Of a stretch of DNA of 38,123 nucleotides, positions 24,781-32,670 are shown in pieces. Location of the stretch: positions 1-38,123 of the forward strand of contig JAKBXW010000008.1 of NCBI GenBank assembly GCA_021840555.1, in the 5' to 3' direction. Position 1 is the stretch's first letter. The number at the start of each line of letters is the position of its first letter. The stretch comes from Nitrospirota bacterium. Its GTDB lineage: Bacteria; Nitrospirota; Leptospirillia; Leptospirillales; Leptospirillaceae. The notes beneath the pieces are model-generated. The model had not been told where the DNA came from and searched no databases. It saw nothing but the letters and a program-made list of their open reading frames with translations. The position numbers were made by a program, and so were the translations under genes.

Positions 24781-25344
24781 ATGACAGATTCAGCCCGACC
24801 GAAAGGACCGCAAACGGTGTACAGCGTCGCGGAAATGCGCAGGACGATCGAGAGGCACGGGGTGCGCCTGACCCCCCAAAGAACGGCTATCGTGGAGGCT
24901 CTGTCCCAATATCGGGGAATTTTTTCCGTAGGGGAGATCCAGCGCCATCTGGCGCTCTCAAATCCGGACCTCGGGAGGGCCACCCTGTTTCGGGCGATCG
25001 ACCTCTTCGTCAGGCTCGGGGTTTTGGAAAAAGTCCACAGGGAGGTGGGGGAGGACGGGTATATCGTCGGCATGACAGGCCACCATCATCATCTGATATG
25101 CCGGGTCTGTGGGGATGTCCGCCATATCGATTTCTGTCCCATCCAGAAGGAAATTGATGAGATCGTCCTTCAGGAAGGCTTTACCGATGCCGTCCATCGG
25201 TTCGAAATCGAGGGGATCTGTGCGAAATGCCGGGAGAGATCCAAAAGCCGCAAAAGCCTCAGGGGCCCAGAGGTTGAAACACGGGAAGTTCTTGCGAAGC
25301 GAGGTAAAGCCCGACGATCAAAAGGGCGATCAGCCCCGCAATGA
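24781..25344 (+). CDS. Fur family metal-dependent transcriptional regulator
   Basis: A 187-residue Fur-superfamily repressor. The winged helix is RRTIERHGVRLTPQRTAIVEALSQY followed by DLGRATLFRAIDLFVRLGVLEKV. The dimerisation half has the metal-binding HHHH at 101-104 and the structural zinc pairs Cys107/Cys110 (CRVC) and Cys147/Cys150 (CAKC). Whether it senses iron, zinc or peroxide cannot be told from these motifs. The family core ends near residue 153; the remaining 34 residues are a basic tail (SKSRKSLRG..GKARRSKGR) that uses codons uncommon among its neighbours and lies opposite a small open frame. No strong ribosome site is seen, so coupling to the lipoprotein gene is likely. Confidence 0.92.
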   Translation: MTDSARPKGPQTVYSVAEMRRTIERHGVRLTPQRTAIVEALSQYRGIFSVGEIQRHLALSNPDLGRATLFRAIDLFVRLGVLEKVHREVGEDGYIVGMTGHHHHLICRVCGDVRHIDFCPIQKEIDEIVLQEGFTDAVHRFEIEGICAKCRERSKSRKSLRGPEVETREVLAKRGKARRSKGRSAPQ

Positions 25345-25393
25345 GAAGAAATGGTTTTTTGCGAGAGGGGGTTGGTGTGTTCACGAGAGTCAT
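25259..25393 (-). CDS. Candidate small single-helix membrane protein, antisense to fur tail
   Basis: The minus strand encodes a 44-residue frame with a short polar start (MTLVNTPTPSRKK), one convincing membrane helix (PFLLIAGLIALLIVGLYLA) and a short tail (SQELPVFQPLGP). It overlaps the basic tail of the Fur-like protein and the 5' end of the next lipoprotein, so it would be fully antisense. There is no ribosome-binding sequence before its ATG (the bases are C-rich), which argues against it. It is listed because the protein pattern looks far more gene-like than a typical shadow frame. Confidence 0.3.
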   Translation of the reverse strand: MTLVNTPTPSRKKPFLLIAGLIALLIVGLYLASQELPVFQPLGP

Positions 25394-25796
25394 TCTAGGG
25401 GGGGAGCGAAAGGCTGTCAAGAGAATTGCGGGCGTTTTCCTTCTGGGCGCCGGGATTTTTCTTCTGTCTGCCTGTGTCGACGGGGGGGGTGGATCGGGGG
25501 ACGCGGTTTCACTCTCCGTGGAAGGGGACCAGCCAAGTCCGATCCGCTTCGAAGGCCAGGCCACTCCAGTCCTTCTCCCCCATACCAACCTTTATGTTTT
25601 TCTCACGTCGAGTCGTCCCCTGTACTTCAGGGACGGCAAATACTTTCAATACTACAGGGACAACTGGTATCGCTCCGATGATCTCAAGGGGCCCTGGGAG
25701 CAGATCGACGGGACCCAGATCCCCGATCTTCTTCAGAACATTCCTCCTGACTATTACTACGACAATTTTCCATACAAACTTCGGAAAGACCACTGA
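25377..25796 (+). CDS. Small lipoprotein with aromatic GPW motif, unknown function
   Basis: About 139 residues, with a basic start, a hydrophobic stretch and lipobox LSAC (Cys33). A Gly-rich linker (DGGGGSGD) follows. The mature part contains LYFRDGKYFQYYRDNWYRSD, then LKGPWEQI and IPDLLQNIPPDYYYD; this pattern of Tyr/Trp, 'GPW' and a Pro/Tyr end is seen in other small bacterial lipoproteins of unknown role. GTG 25377 was chosen because GAGAGGGGG lies just before it; ATG 25341, which overlaps the fur-like stop as ATGA, is a real alternative and would add 12 residues. It runs tail to tail with the SAM hydrolase family gene. Confidence 0.75.
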   Translation: MFTRVILGGERKAVKRIAGVFLLGAGIFLLSACVDGGGGSGDAVSLSVEGDQPSPIRFEGQATPVLLPHTNLYVFLTSSRPLYFRDGKYFQYYRDNWYRSDDLKGPWEQIDGTQIPDLLQNIPPDYYYDNFPYKLRKDH

Positions 25797-25812
25797 CGGG
25801 GAAGCCTGAGTC

Positions 25813-26610
25813 CTATGGGTCGAAGAGCCTCCGTCCAGCGCCTCCTTCGATGGTCGCATCCAGAAACATTCCTGTCCGGATTCCTGTCAATGCGGCGGCG
25901 CTCCCTTCCCGGCAAAAGATCTCGAGCCATCCGGAGCTGTTGACCAGGATGCCGGGGTGCCCTTTCGGGACGTCCTGATAACGGGAGACGTAGGGAAGTG
26001 CGACGCCATGGGATTCGATCGTGATCTTCATTGGCGGAGTGCTTGCCCGAAAGCCGAGAAGGACGTTTCCAAAACGGTCGACATTCCATACAAGCAGCCT
26101 GTCCGGCCCGGACTCCAAAAAGGTTGTGTCCCGGGCGAGGTCGTCAGCGTGGATCTCAGGCCCCATTTCCTCTGCCCGGACTCCCAGACAAAGAGCCGCG
26201 ACGGCGGGGGCAAAAAGGTCCCGCCCCTGAAAGGTCGCAGTCGCGGCTCCTCCGAATGTCGACGGTCTCGACAAATGATAGAAGCGGAGGTTTTCGACCC
26301 ACCGGGTCAGTTGACGGGGAAGCCCGTTGTCGGGAAAGACAAACCGTGTTTTGTCCGCCACGCCGATGAGAGGCCTCCGGACGCTTCCGACTCCCGGATC
26401 GACGACGACGAGATGGATACTGTCAGGGGGGGAAACCTCCAGAATCTCGATCAGGGGAGGAAGTGCAAGAAGAGGCATGAAGGGGGGAACGTCGTGGGTG
26501 ACGTCGACCAGAATGGTCTCCTGAACGCGTGAGAGGATGGCCATCCTGACGCTGGCAACGTAGGTGTCGCTTCGTCCGAAGTCGGATGTGAATGTGACGA
26601 AGGGCTTCAC
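25813..26610 (-). CDS. SAM hydrolase / hydroxide adenosyltransferase (DUF62) family protein
   Basis: A protein of about 265 residues in the family of the fluorinase and the SAM hydroxide adenosyltransferases, which split S-adenosylmethionine to adenosine and methionine. Family features are FVTFTSDFG at the start, VDVTHDVPPF, VVVDPGVGSVRRPL with the conserved Asp71 and Arg78, FVFPDNGLP and the glycine/Arg/Asp loop FQGRDLFAP. The family triad is Asp-Arg-His, and here the third position is Gln128, so activity may be altered. GTG 26610 follows GGGAGGGG and overlaps the upstream stop as GTGA; the frame is open to 27087, but that part is a shadow of the upstream gene. Confidence 0.9.
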   Translation of the reverse strand: MKPFVTFTSDFGRSDTYVASVRMAILSRVQETILVDVTHDVPPFMPLLALPPLIEILEVSPPDSIHLVVVDPGVGSVRRPLIGVADKTRFVFPDNGLPRQLTRWVENLRFYHLSRPSTFGGAATATFQGRDLFAPAVAALCLGVRAEEMGPEIHADDLARDTTFLESGPDRLLVWNVDRFGNVLLGFRASTPPMKITIESHGVALPYVSRYQDVPKGHPGILVNSSGWLEIFCREGSAAALTGIRTGMFLDATIEGGAGRRLFDP

Positions 26611-27392
26611 CGGACCCCTCCCGACCGTCCGGGAATCCAGATGGGAGCAGTCAGGGCGAAAGCCAGAGCCAGGAGGAAGGCGATCCAGAAGAGGAGAATG
26701 TTGGGGGTCGCCCAGAAGGAAAGGAACCCCCCCAGAAGACCCACGTTTGCCGCTTCGGACCGGAGTCCTCTTCCGATGTTTTCCCGGAGAGGGCCAGCGA
26801 TGGCCTGCCTCAACCGGCAGCCGCTTCCCGGTACGGGAAAGAATGCGGGGACACGCTTTCTGTAGTCCGCATATCCGGGCAGGTTGCGAAGGAGTTCTGC
26901 CTCTTCGTGGCGGGCCAGGAAGGCGAGGAAGGGAATCCCTCCTCCGACAAGGATCACTGCCCCCGCGAGGGACGACATCAGGGAAAGGGAGAGGATCATT
27001 CCGGCGGAACCGACATATAGGGGATGGCGGACACACGAAAAAAGCCCGTCTTCGACCAGTCCGCCCGTGGCAGGGCGGGAACTCCACACGGTCCGGCTTC
27101 CCAGTGCCGCGGTGGCCGACAGTCTGAGAAGAAGGGATGCCCCATAGAGTCCAACGGGGAGAAGCAGCGCCAGATGGCGGTCGTTACTGGTGATATCTGC
27201 CATTTTCCCATCGAAGAACCGAAGGATTCCCGCCCAGAGAGGAAAGGGATGGCGGCTGTTCTCAATCATCGCAAATACGAAGAGTCCCAGAAGGATCCCG
27301 ACCCGTGTCCTGTAGGCCCAAGTTGCGAGGAGGCCCTGTCGCCGAAAGGCAGGGCGGCCGAATTTGGCATCCGGTTCAAGGCGCGTCGGCAT
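26607..27392 (-). CDS. Isoprenylcysteine methyltransferase-like integral membrane protein
   Basis: About 261 residues with at least five hydrophobic helices. The segment TGGLVEDGLFSCVRHPLYVGSAGMILSLSL is the signature of the ICMT/phospholipid methyltransferase fold (RHPxY plus following helix), and RHEEAELLRNLPGYADYRKRVPAFFP matches the E-x-x-L...Y..Y...R..P that forms the SAM site. It could methylate a lipid or a small molecule; the substrate is unknown. The C-terminal about 60 residues add two more helices. ATG 27392 is used, with AGGA eight bases upstream; ATG 27437 would add 15 residues. The stop overlaps the SAM hydrolase family GTG, so two SAM-related proteins are translated together. 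Confidence 0.82.
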   Translation of the reverse strand: MPTRLEPDAKFGRPAFRRQGLLATWAYRTRVGILLGLFVFAMIENSRHPFPLWAGILRFFDGKMADITSNDRHLALLLPVGLYGASLLLRLSATAALGSRTVWSSRPATGGLVEDGLFSCVRHPLYVGSAGMILSLSLMSSLAGAVILVGGGIPFLAFLARHEEAELLRNLPGYADYRKRVPAFFPVPGSGCRLRQAIAGPLRENIGRGLRSEAANVGLLGGFLSFWATPNILLFWIAFLLALAFALTAPIWIPGRSGGVR

Positions 27393-27475
27393 GGATCGAT
27401 CCTGATGGACGGTCATTATTCGATCGTTAAATGGCATAGATCATCGCATGCATCGTAACAGGAAGGGGAGAAGGT

Positions 27476-28207
27476 ATGAAAGGGGCTGGGTATGCCGGTT
27501 CCGGCAGGTTGGGGAAATTTGTCCTGGCTTTTGTTCTGCTCGTTGGGGGGGCATGCGCGAGCGGAGGTGGACAGTCGCTCCCTGCCCTTGAAAAGGAGGC
27601 TCACGGGGCCCTGGCTCAGGGGGATGCGAGAACAGCCATGAAACTTGACAGGCAAGCCCTGGCGCTTTCGCCGGGTGATCCGGGTCTTTTGAACAATCTG
27701 GCGGTGGCTGAAGACCGCCTCGGAGAGGAAAAAAAAGCCCTCCGAAATCTCGAGGAGGCCAACAGGAAATCTCCCCGGGACCCGAATATCCTCTTGAACC
27801 TGGCACGGATCGACCTCAAGACCGGCCGGGAGGGCGAGGCATTCCGGACAGCCAGCAAGATCATCCCGATGGACCGGTGGCCGGAGGGTTTCCGGACCCT
27901 GATGGGAAAAATAGATATAGATCTTTCCCGTTATGCTGAGGCGCACATCTATCTCCATGAAGCCCTTGAGCGTCACCCGGGCAACCCCCTCATCCTCACC
28001 TATCTGGGAATCGTGCATTATCGACTTGGGGAACCTGCGGACGCAAAAAAAAATTTCAGGGATGCTCTCTCCAGAAATCCATCTCCGGGTCTTCGTCAAA
28101 CCCTCGAAAGTTTGTTGAAAAATCCCGGAAGGGTTCTCGGACCGTTTCCACCTCGCGTTCTTAAGGACGAGGAACCCCGGCAGAAAAATGCGGAGGAGAG
28201 CCCCTGA
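27476..28207 (+). CDS. Exported TPR repeat protein (possible lipoprotein)
   Basis: A 243-residue protein with a signal peptide ending VGGAC. The residue three before the Cys is Gly, not the usual Leu, so lipidation is possible but not secure. The mature protein has about four TPR units (LEKEAHGALAQGDARTAMKLDRQAL, LLNNLAVAEDRLGEEKKALRNLEEA, AEAHIYLHEALERHPGN, LTYLGIVHYRLGEPADAKKNFRDAL), an arrangement resembling PilF-type pilotins and other periplasmic scaffolds. No pilus genes are nearby. GGAAGGGGAGAAGG directly before ATG 27476 is a strong ribosome site. It is divergent from the methyltransferase-like gene and lies 91 bases ahead of rpsA. Confidence 0.85.
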   Translation: MKGAGYAGSGRLGKFVLAFVLLVGGACASGGGQSLPALEKEAHGALAQGDARTAMKLDRQALALSPGDPGLLNNLAVAEDRLGEEKKALRNLEEANRKSPRDPNILLNLARIDLKTGREGEAFRTASKIIPMDRWPEGFRTLMGKIDIDLSRYAEAHIYLHEALERHPGNPLILTYLGIVHYRLGEPADAKKNFRDALSRNPSPGLRQTLESLLKNPGRVLGPFPPRVLKDEEPRQKNAEESP

Positions 28208-28298
28208 AAAAACACTTTCCTTTCTTCAGGAATGCGGATAGAATAGAAAGATTCCGAACCGTAGGAAAGCGGTATAGGTCAGAGGAGGATTTACGCGC

Positions 28299-29936
28299 AT
28301 GTCACTTTCAAACCAAAACAATCTTTCAGAAGACGTCGTCGTTGACCAGGATGAAAATCTTGGACGGGACCAAATGGATCTGCTTTATTCCGAAACGCTC
28401 CGGAATTTTGAGGAGGGCGCCGTTGTCGACGGGACGGTCATCGCCATATATCCGACAGAGGTGGTTGTCGATATAGGGTACAAGTCCGAAGGGCACATCG
28501 CCAAATCGGAATTTTCCGAGGAGGAGGCTTCGGCCCTCAAGGTGGGCGACAAGATCAGTGTCTATCTCGAAGAAAGAGAAGATCCCCAGGGCAACCTGGT
28601 TCTTTCCAAGGAGAAAGCCGACCGGATGAAGGTGTGGGATTCCCTCGAAGCCCTCTCCGAGAAGGGCGAGGTCCTTGAGGGAAAGGTCGTGAGCCGCATA
28701 AAGGGCGGCATGACCGTCGACATCGGGCTCAAGGCGTTCCTGCCGGGCTCCCAGATCGACCTTCGCCCAGTCAGGGATATGGATCGACTTGTCGGTCAGA
28801 CCATTCAGGTGCGCATCATAAAGATGAACAAGAAGCGCGGGAATATCATCGTCTCCCGCCGCGTCCTTCTCGAAGAGTGGCGTGACCGGCGCAAGAAGCT
28901 GACAATGGAATCGCTCAAGGAGGGTGAGGTTCTCGAGGGAATCGTGAAGAACATCACGGACTACGGGGCCTTCATCGATCTTGGTGGCGTCGATGGACTT
29001 CTGCATATCACGGACATGTCCTGGGGACGAGTTTCCAGTCCTCAGAATCTGATGGCCGTGGGTGACAAGATCAATGTGATGGTGCTGAAGCATGACAAGG
29101 AGACGGGCCGTGTCTCTCTTGGCTTGAAGCAGTTGAAGAGCGACCCCTGGACGACGGTTGCGGAACGCTATCCGGAGGGTTCGAAGGTGACGGCCAAGGT
29201 CGTTTCCATCACCGACTACGGCGCTTTTCTTGAAATCGAGCCCGGCGTTGAAGGTTTGATGCATATTACCGAGATGAGCTGGAATCATGAGGTCAAGCAT
29301 CCCAGCAAGATCATGAATGTGGGGGATATGGTCGAGGCGAAGGTTCTGAAGATCGATGAAAAGAACCGGAAAATTTCGCTCGGTCTGAAACAGCTGGGGC
29401 CCAATCCCTGGGATGTCGTCGAGGACAAGTATCCGATTGGTACCATCGTTTCCGGAAAGGTCAAGAGCCTCACGGATTTCGGGGTCTTTGTCGGTCTCGA
29501 GGAGGGAATTGACGGGCTGATCCATATCTCTGATCTCTCCTGGACCCGCCACGTCAGGCATCCGTCAGAGGTGTTCAAAAAGGGGCAAAAGGTTGACGCC
29601 ATTGTCCTGAAGATCGAAAAGGAGCGCCAACGCCTTTCGCTGGGCTACAAGCAGATGACGACCGACCCCTGGGAGTCAGAGATTCCCGAGCGTTTTCCGG
29701 TCGGCCGCATCATGAAGGGCAAGGTGACGAAGGTCATGGACTTCGGATTCTTTGTCGAGATCGAAGATGGAGTGGAAGGCCTTGTTCACGTGAGCGAGGT
29801 CGATCTCCCGTCTGGTGAACGGCTCGACCAGTTGTTCCCGGTCGACTCGGAGGTCACTGTCAAGGTCGTCAAGATCGACAAGGCGGAGCGCAAGATTGGG
29901 CTTTCCGTCAAGGGACTCGAAGAGGAAACGGCCTGA
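28299..29936 (+). CDS. rpsA: 30S ribosomal protein S1
   Basis: A 545-residue S1 with six OB-fold S1 repeats. The first two are divergent ribosome-binding repeats (GTVIAIYPTEVVVDIGYKSEG; GKVVSRIKGGMTVDIGLKAFLPGS). The remaining four follow the canonical RNA-binding pattern, each with 'DYGAF' or 'DFG.F' and 'G..HI..MSW' or similar. It helps mRNA dock on the 30S subunit. AGGAGG sits 11 bases before ATG 28299. TAGAAT at about 28238 could be a -10, but no matching -35 is clear. A strong intrinsic terminator follows 18 bases after the stop. Unlike many bacteria, cmk or ispH does not precede it. Confidence 0.97.
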   Translation: MSLSNQNNLSEDVVVDQDENLGRDQMDLLYSETLRNFEEGAVVDGTVIAIYPTEVVVDIGYKSEGHIAKSEFSEEEASALKVGDKISVYLEEREDPQGNLVLSKEKADRMKVWDSLEALSEKGEVLEGKVVSRIKGGMTVDIGLKAFLPGSQIDLRPVRDMDRLVGQTIQVRIIKMNKKRGNIIVSRRVLLEEWRDRRKKLTMESLKEGEVLEGIVKNITDYGAFIDLGGVDGLLHITDMSWGRVSSPQNLMAVGDKINVMVLKHDKETGRVSLGLKQLKSDPWTTVAERYPEGSKVTAKVVSITDYGAFLEIEPGVEGLMHITEMSWNHEVKHPSKIMNVGDMVEAKVLKIDEKNRKISLGLKQLGPNPWDVVEDKYPIGTIVSGKVKSLTDFGVFVGLEEGIDGLIHISDLSWTRHVRHPSEVFKKGQKVDAIVLKIEKERQRLSLGYKQMTTDPWESEIPERFPVGRIMKGKVTKVMDFGFFVEIEDGVEGLVHVSEVDLPSGERLDQLFPVDSEVTVKVVKIDKAERKIGLSVKGLEEETA

Positions 29937-29954
29937 CGGTTGTATCTCTTCGGG

Positions 29955-30000
29955 GGGGAGTCCTGTTGTTATGATGCGACAGGGCTCCCCTGTTTTATTG
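29955..30000 (+). terminator. Intrinsic terminator after rpsA
   Basis: GGGGAGTCCTGT (29955-29966) pairs with ACAGGGCTCCCC (29979-29990) with one G-U, and TG/CG next to the loop extends the stem to 14 pairs around the loop TTATGATG. TGTTTTATT follows directly as the T tract. This is a classic Rho-independent terminator, so sppA downstream needs its own promoter or read-through. Confidence 0.9.
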
Positions 30001-30067
30001 CTGTAAATTGTCGGCGTCACCTCTGGTTCGGGAGATGGCACGGCAGGATGATTCGAATGGGGCAGTG

Positions 30068-30955
30068 ATGGTTCGAAAGACCTTTCGGGCTTTTCTGGTG
30101 GTTCTGGCCGTTCTGGCCGTTATTTTTGTGCTCGGGCGAGGTGCTGCCTTCTTCAGTCGTTCGATGCCTCTGGTCGGTGGGGCGGAGATTGGGGTCGTCC
30201 GTATTTCGGGGGTCATCCTCTCGTCACGAAAGACCATCCGGCAAATCCGGTCCCTTGCCAAGGATCCAAGGATCAAAGCGATCGTGCTCCGAATCAACAG
30301 TCCCGGCGGAGCAGTTGTTCCGTCCCAGGACATTTATGAGGAAGTTCTGAAAGTCCGGAAAAAAGGAAAGCCCGTCATCGCGTCGATCGGCACGGTCGGC
30401 GCCTCCGGAGCTTATTATATTGCTTCCGCTTGCGACAGGATCCTGGCAAGTTCGGGATCGCTCACGGGAAGTATCGGTGTTATCATGGAACTGGCAGAAT
30501 TCCAGGACCTCATGAAAAAGATCGGAATTCAGAGTGAGGTCATGAAGAGCGGGGCGCTCAAGGACGCGGGCTCTCCATTCAGGCCCATGACTCCGGAAGA
30601 GAAAGCCTATCTCCAATCCGTTCTGGACGAAATGCACGAGCAGTTCATTTCGGATGTGGCGAAGGGCCGGCGCATCCCCGTCTCGGTCCTGAGGCCTTTG
30701 GCCGATGGTCGGGTCTTTACGGGACATTCGGCGATTTCGAATCATCTAGTTGATCAGTTGGGCGATTACCAGGACGCGGTGGCCGAAGCGTCACGATTGG
30801 CCCATATCACCGGATCACCCGTGATCCGGACCTTTCCTGAAAAAAATTTTCTGGATAAAATGCTTTCGTCCCAGATAAACAACTTGTGGGAGTCAGTGGA
30901 ACAACAGCCGGCCGGATTCTGGTCCATACTGCCGGGACATGCCATTCTCCGATAA
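30068..30955 (+). CDS. sppA: Signal peptide peptidase SppA (36K type)
   Basis: About 295 residues with one N-terminal membrane anchor (AFLVVLAVLAVIFVLG) and an S49 protease domain facing the periplasm. It degrades leftover signal peptides in the membrane. GASGAYY contains the nucleophile Ser113, and KSGALKDAGSPFR carries the general base Lys165, 52 residues after the Ser as in B. subtilis SppA. LRINSPGGAVVPSQDIYEE is the conserved oxyanion region. ATG 30068 follows GGGG and gives a normal anchor; ATG 30035 would add 11 residues and TTG 30008 more. It is followed 30 bases later by ihfB, as in several deltaproteobacterial genomes. Confidence 0.93.
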   Translation: MVRKTFRAFLVVLAVLAVIFVLGRGAAFFSRSMPLVGGAEIGVVRISGVILSSRKTIRQIRSLAKDPRIKAIVLRINSPGGAVVPSQDIYEEVLKVRKKGKPVIASIGTVGASGAYYIASACDRILASSGSLTGSIGVIMELAEFQDLMKKIGIQSEVMKSGALKDAGSPFRPMTPEEKAYLQSVLDEMHEQFISDVAKGRRIPVSVLRPLADGRVFTGHSAISNHLVDQLGDYQDAVAEASRLAHITGSPVIRTFPEKNFLDKMLSSQINNLWESVEQQPAGFWSILPGHAILR

Positions 30956-30985
30956 CCTCTTACCAGAGAAGGAGTGGGACAAACA

Positions 30986-31279
30986 ATGACAAAAGGTGAG
31001 CTTGTACAAAGGCTGGCAAGACAATTTCCGGGAATAAGACGTGAAGATGCCCGTATGATGATAGACCTTTTTCTTGATTCAATGAAGGACGGCCTAAGGT
31101 CTGGTGATACCGTCGAGCTTCGGGACTTTGGGGTTTTGCGCGTCAGAACCAGGGCCACGAGGAAGGCCAGGAATCCAAGAACCGGGTCTTCGGTCGTTGT
31201 TGCTCCGAAGAAGGTCCCCTACTTCAAGCAGAGCAGGATTCTCAAATCCAGCCTCAAATCCAGCCAGGTCAAGGGATAA
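30986..31279 (+). CDS. HU/IHF family DNA-bending protein, IHF-beta-like
   Basis: A 97-residue histone-like protein. It opens with MTKGELVQRLARQFPG like IHF subunits, has the dimer helices (MMIDLFLDSMKDGLRSGD), the GFG-like turn DFGVLRV, and the DNA-intercalating arm with RNPRTG carrying the conserved Pro, ending VPYFKQSRIL. It probably works as an IHF or HU dimer that bends DNA; no partner gene lies in the window. ATG 30986 follows AAGGAG by 11 bases; the GTG at 30974 overlaps that site and is unlikely. Only 5 bases separate it from ffh, so the two are co-transcribed. Confidence 0.9.
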   Translation: MTKGELVQRLARQFPGIRREDARMMIDLFLDSMKDGLRSGDTVELRDFGVLRVRTRATRKARNPRTGSSVVVAPKKVPYFKQSRILKSSLKSSQVKG

Positions 31280-31284
31280 TTTCA

Positions 31285-32619
31285 ATGTTTGAAAGTCTGA
31301 CAGGGCGCTTTGAAGGGATCTTTCAAAAGCTGACCGGTCGCGGCGGTCTATCCGACGCTGCCGTTGAAGAAGCGTTGAGAGAGTTGCGGGTTGCCCTCCT
31401 GGAAGCCGATGTGAGCCTCCCCGTGGTGAAGGAATTTACGGAAGCTCTGGGGAGCCGCCTGGTGGGACAGGCCAAGAAAGTGGGCCTGACTCCTGCGCAG
31501 CAGGTCATCACGGAAGTTTACCAGGAAATGGTCCATATTCTCGGTGACCATCGGGCAAATATCGCCCTTTCCTCAAAGCCTCCGACCATCATTTTCATGA
31601 TGGGTCTTCAGGGTTCGGGAAAAACGACGACGAGCGCCAAAATCGCCCTTCATTTCAAAAACCAGGGGAGAAGAGTCCTCCTTGTGGCAAGCGACTTGGC
31701 CCGCCTGGCCGCTGTTGATCAGCTCCGAATCCTTGGGGAGCAGATCGGTGTACCCGTTGTCGGGCCGGAACCGGGTGTCAGCCGTCCTCAGGAGATGGTT
31801 TCCGCGGTCCGCAAGCGAATCGTTCAGGGCATGTATGACATCGTGATCGTTGATACGGCCGGACGCCTGAGCGTCGATGCCGAACTCATGGAGGAGCTTA
31901 ATACCCTCAAGTCTCTTTACTCCCCAAAGGAATGTCTCCTTGTGGTCGATGCCATGCAGGGTCAGGAGGCCGTTTCGGTGGCCACAACCTTTGATAAGGC
32001 TGTGGGTGTCGACGGAGTCGTCTTCACGAAATTAGATGGTGACACGCGCGGTGGGGCCATCCTGTCAATCCGTTCCGCATTGAAAAAACCGATCAAGTTT
32101 ACGGGAGCCGGGGAGAAGCTTGACCGGCTGGAACCCTTTATCCCAGAGCGAATGGCATCGCGGATCATCGGGATGGGGGATATCGAAACCCTGGTCGAAA
32201 AAACTAAGAATCTCGTTTCCCAGGAACAGGCCGAGAAACTCGTTCGGAAAATGGGAAACAATCAGATGACCCTGAACGATTTTCTCCAGCAGATTCAGGG
32301 AATGAAAAAGCTCGGGGGAATCGAAGACCTCATGGGAATGATTCCTGGAGGGGCGTCCCTTAAATCCAAGGTCGACATGCAGCTGGTCGAAAAAGAATTG
32401 AAACGGACCGAGGCGATCATATTTTCGATGACCAATGAAGAGCGGGACCATCCGGATGTGATCGACGGAAGCCGTAGAAAGAGAATCGCCAGCGGATCTG
32501 GAACGAGCGTGCAGCAGGTCAATCAGCTCCTCAAACAGTTTGACCAGGCCCGGCGCATGATGCGCTCGGCCCTGAAATCCAAGGGGAACCGATCATTGCG
32601 ATCGATGTTCCCATTCTGA
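31285..32619 (+). CDS. ffh: Signal recognition particle protein Ffh
   Basis: A full-length 444-residue SRP54-type GTPase, which with 4.5S RNA targets membrane proteins to FtsY and the translocon. An N-domain helical bundle (1 to about 95) is followed by the GTPase with MGLQGSGKTTT (G1), DTAGRL (G3), TKLDGDTRGG (G4) and a methionine-rich M domain with the RNA-binding RRKRIASGSGTSVQQVNQLLKQF. The motif II region reads DLARLAA (137-143) where most members have RPAA, an unusual Pro-to-Leu change. AAGGG lies 9 bases before the ATG. It heads ffh-rpsP-rimM-trmD-rplS, a classic ribosomal/SRP cluster. Confidence 0.97.
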   Translation: MFESLTGRFEGIFQKLTGRGGLSDAAVEEALRELRVALLEADVSLPVVKEFTEALGSRLVGQAKKVGLTPAQQVITEVYQEMVHILGDHRANIALSSKPPTIIFMMGLQGSGKTTTSAKIALHFKNQGRRVLLVASDLARLAAVDQLRILGEQIGVPVVGPEPGVSRPQEMVSAVRKRIVQGMYDIVIVDTAGRLSVDAELMEELNTLKSLYSPKECLLVVDAMQGQEAVSVATTFDKAVGVDGVVFTKLDGDTRGGAILSIRSALKKPIKFTGAGEKLDRLEPFIPERMASRIIGMGDIETLVEKTKNLVSQEQAEKLVRKMGNNQMTLNDFLQQIQGMKKLGGIEDLMGMIPGGASLKSKVDMQLVEKELKRTEAIIFSMTNEERDHPDVIDGSRRKRIASGSGTSVQQVNQLLKQFDQARRMMRSALKSKGNRSLRSMFPF

Positions 32620-32656
32620 TCGGGGAACCCGATCGAACCAATCCGGATTAACCGGA
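32618..32656 (+). other. Two tandem hairpins between ffh and rpsP
   Basis: GATCGGG-GAA-CCCGATC (32618-32634) is a perfect 7-pair hairpin that starts within the ffh stop codon. TCCGG-ATTAA-CCGGA (32642-32656) is a second of 5 pairs just upstream of the rpsP ribosome site at 32660-32667. No T tract follows either, so they are not ordinary terminators. They may protect mRNA ends or tune rpsP translation. Confidence 0.5.
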
Positions 32657-32670
32657 CTCAAGGAGGATGT

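Noticed and set aside
26611-27087. N-terminal extension of the SAM hydrolase family gene to 27087
   Set aside because: It lies entirely over the co-directional methyltransferase-like gene in another frame; the GTG at 26610 with GGGAGGGG gives the exact family start.
28202-28231. CCTGAA...TTCAGG inverted repeat after the TPR gene
   Set aside because: Only six pairs with a long loop and no T tract, so not a credible terminator.
28208-28298. rpsA promoter with TAGAAT as -10
   Set aside because: No acceptable -35 hexamer occurs at 16-18 bases, so it was mentioned but not annotated.
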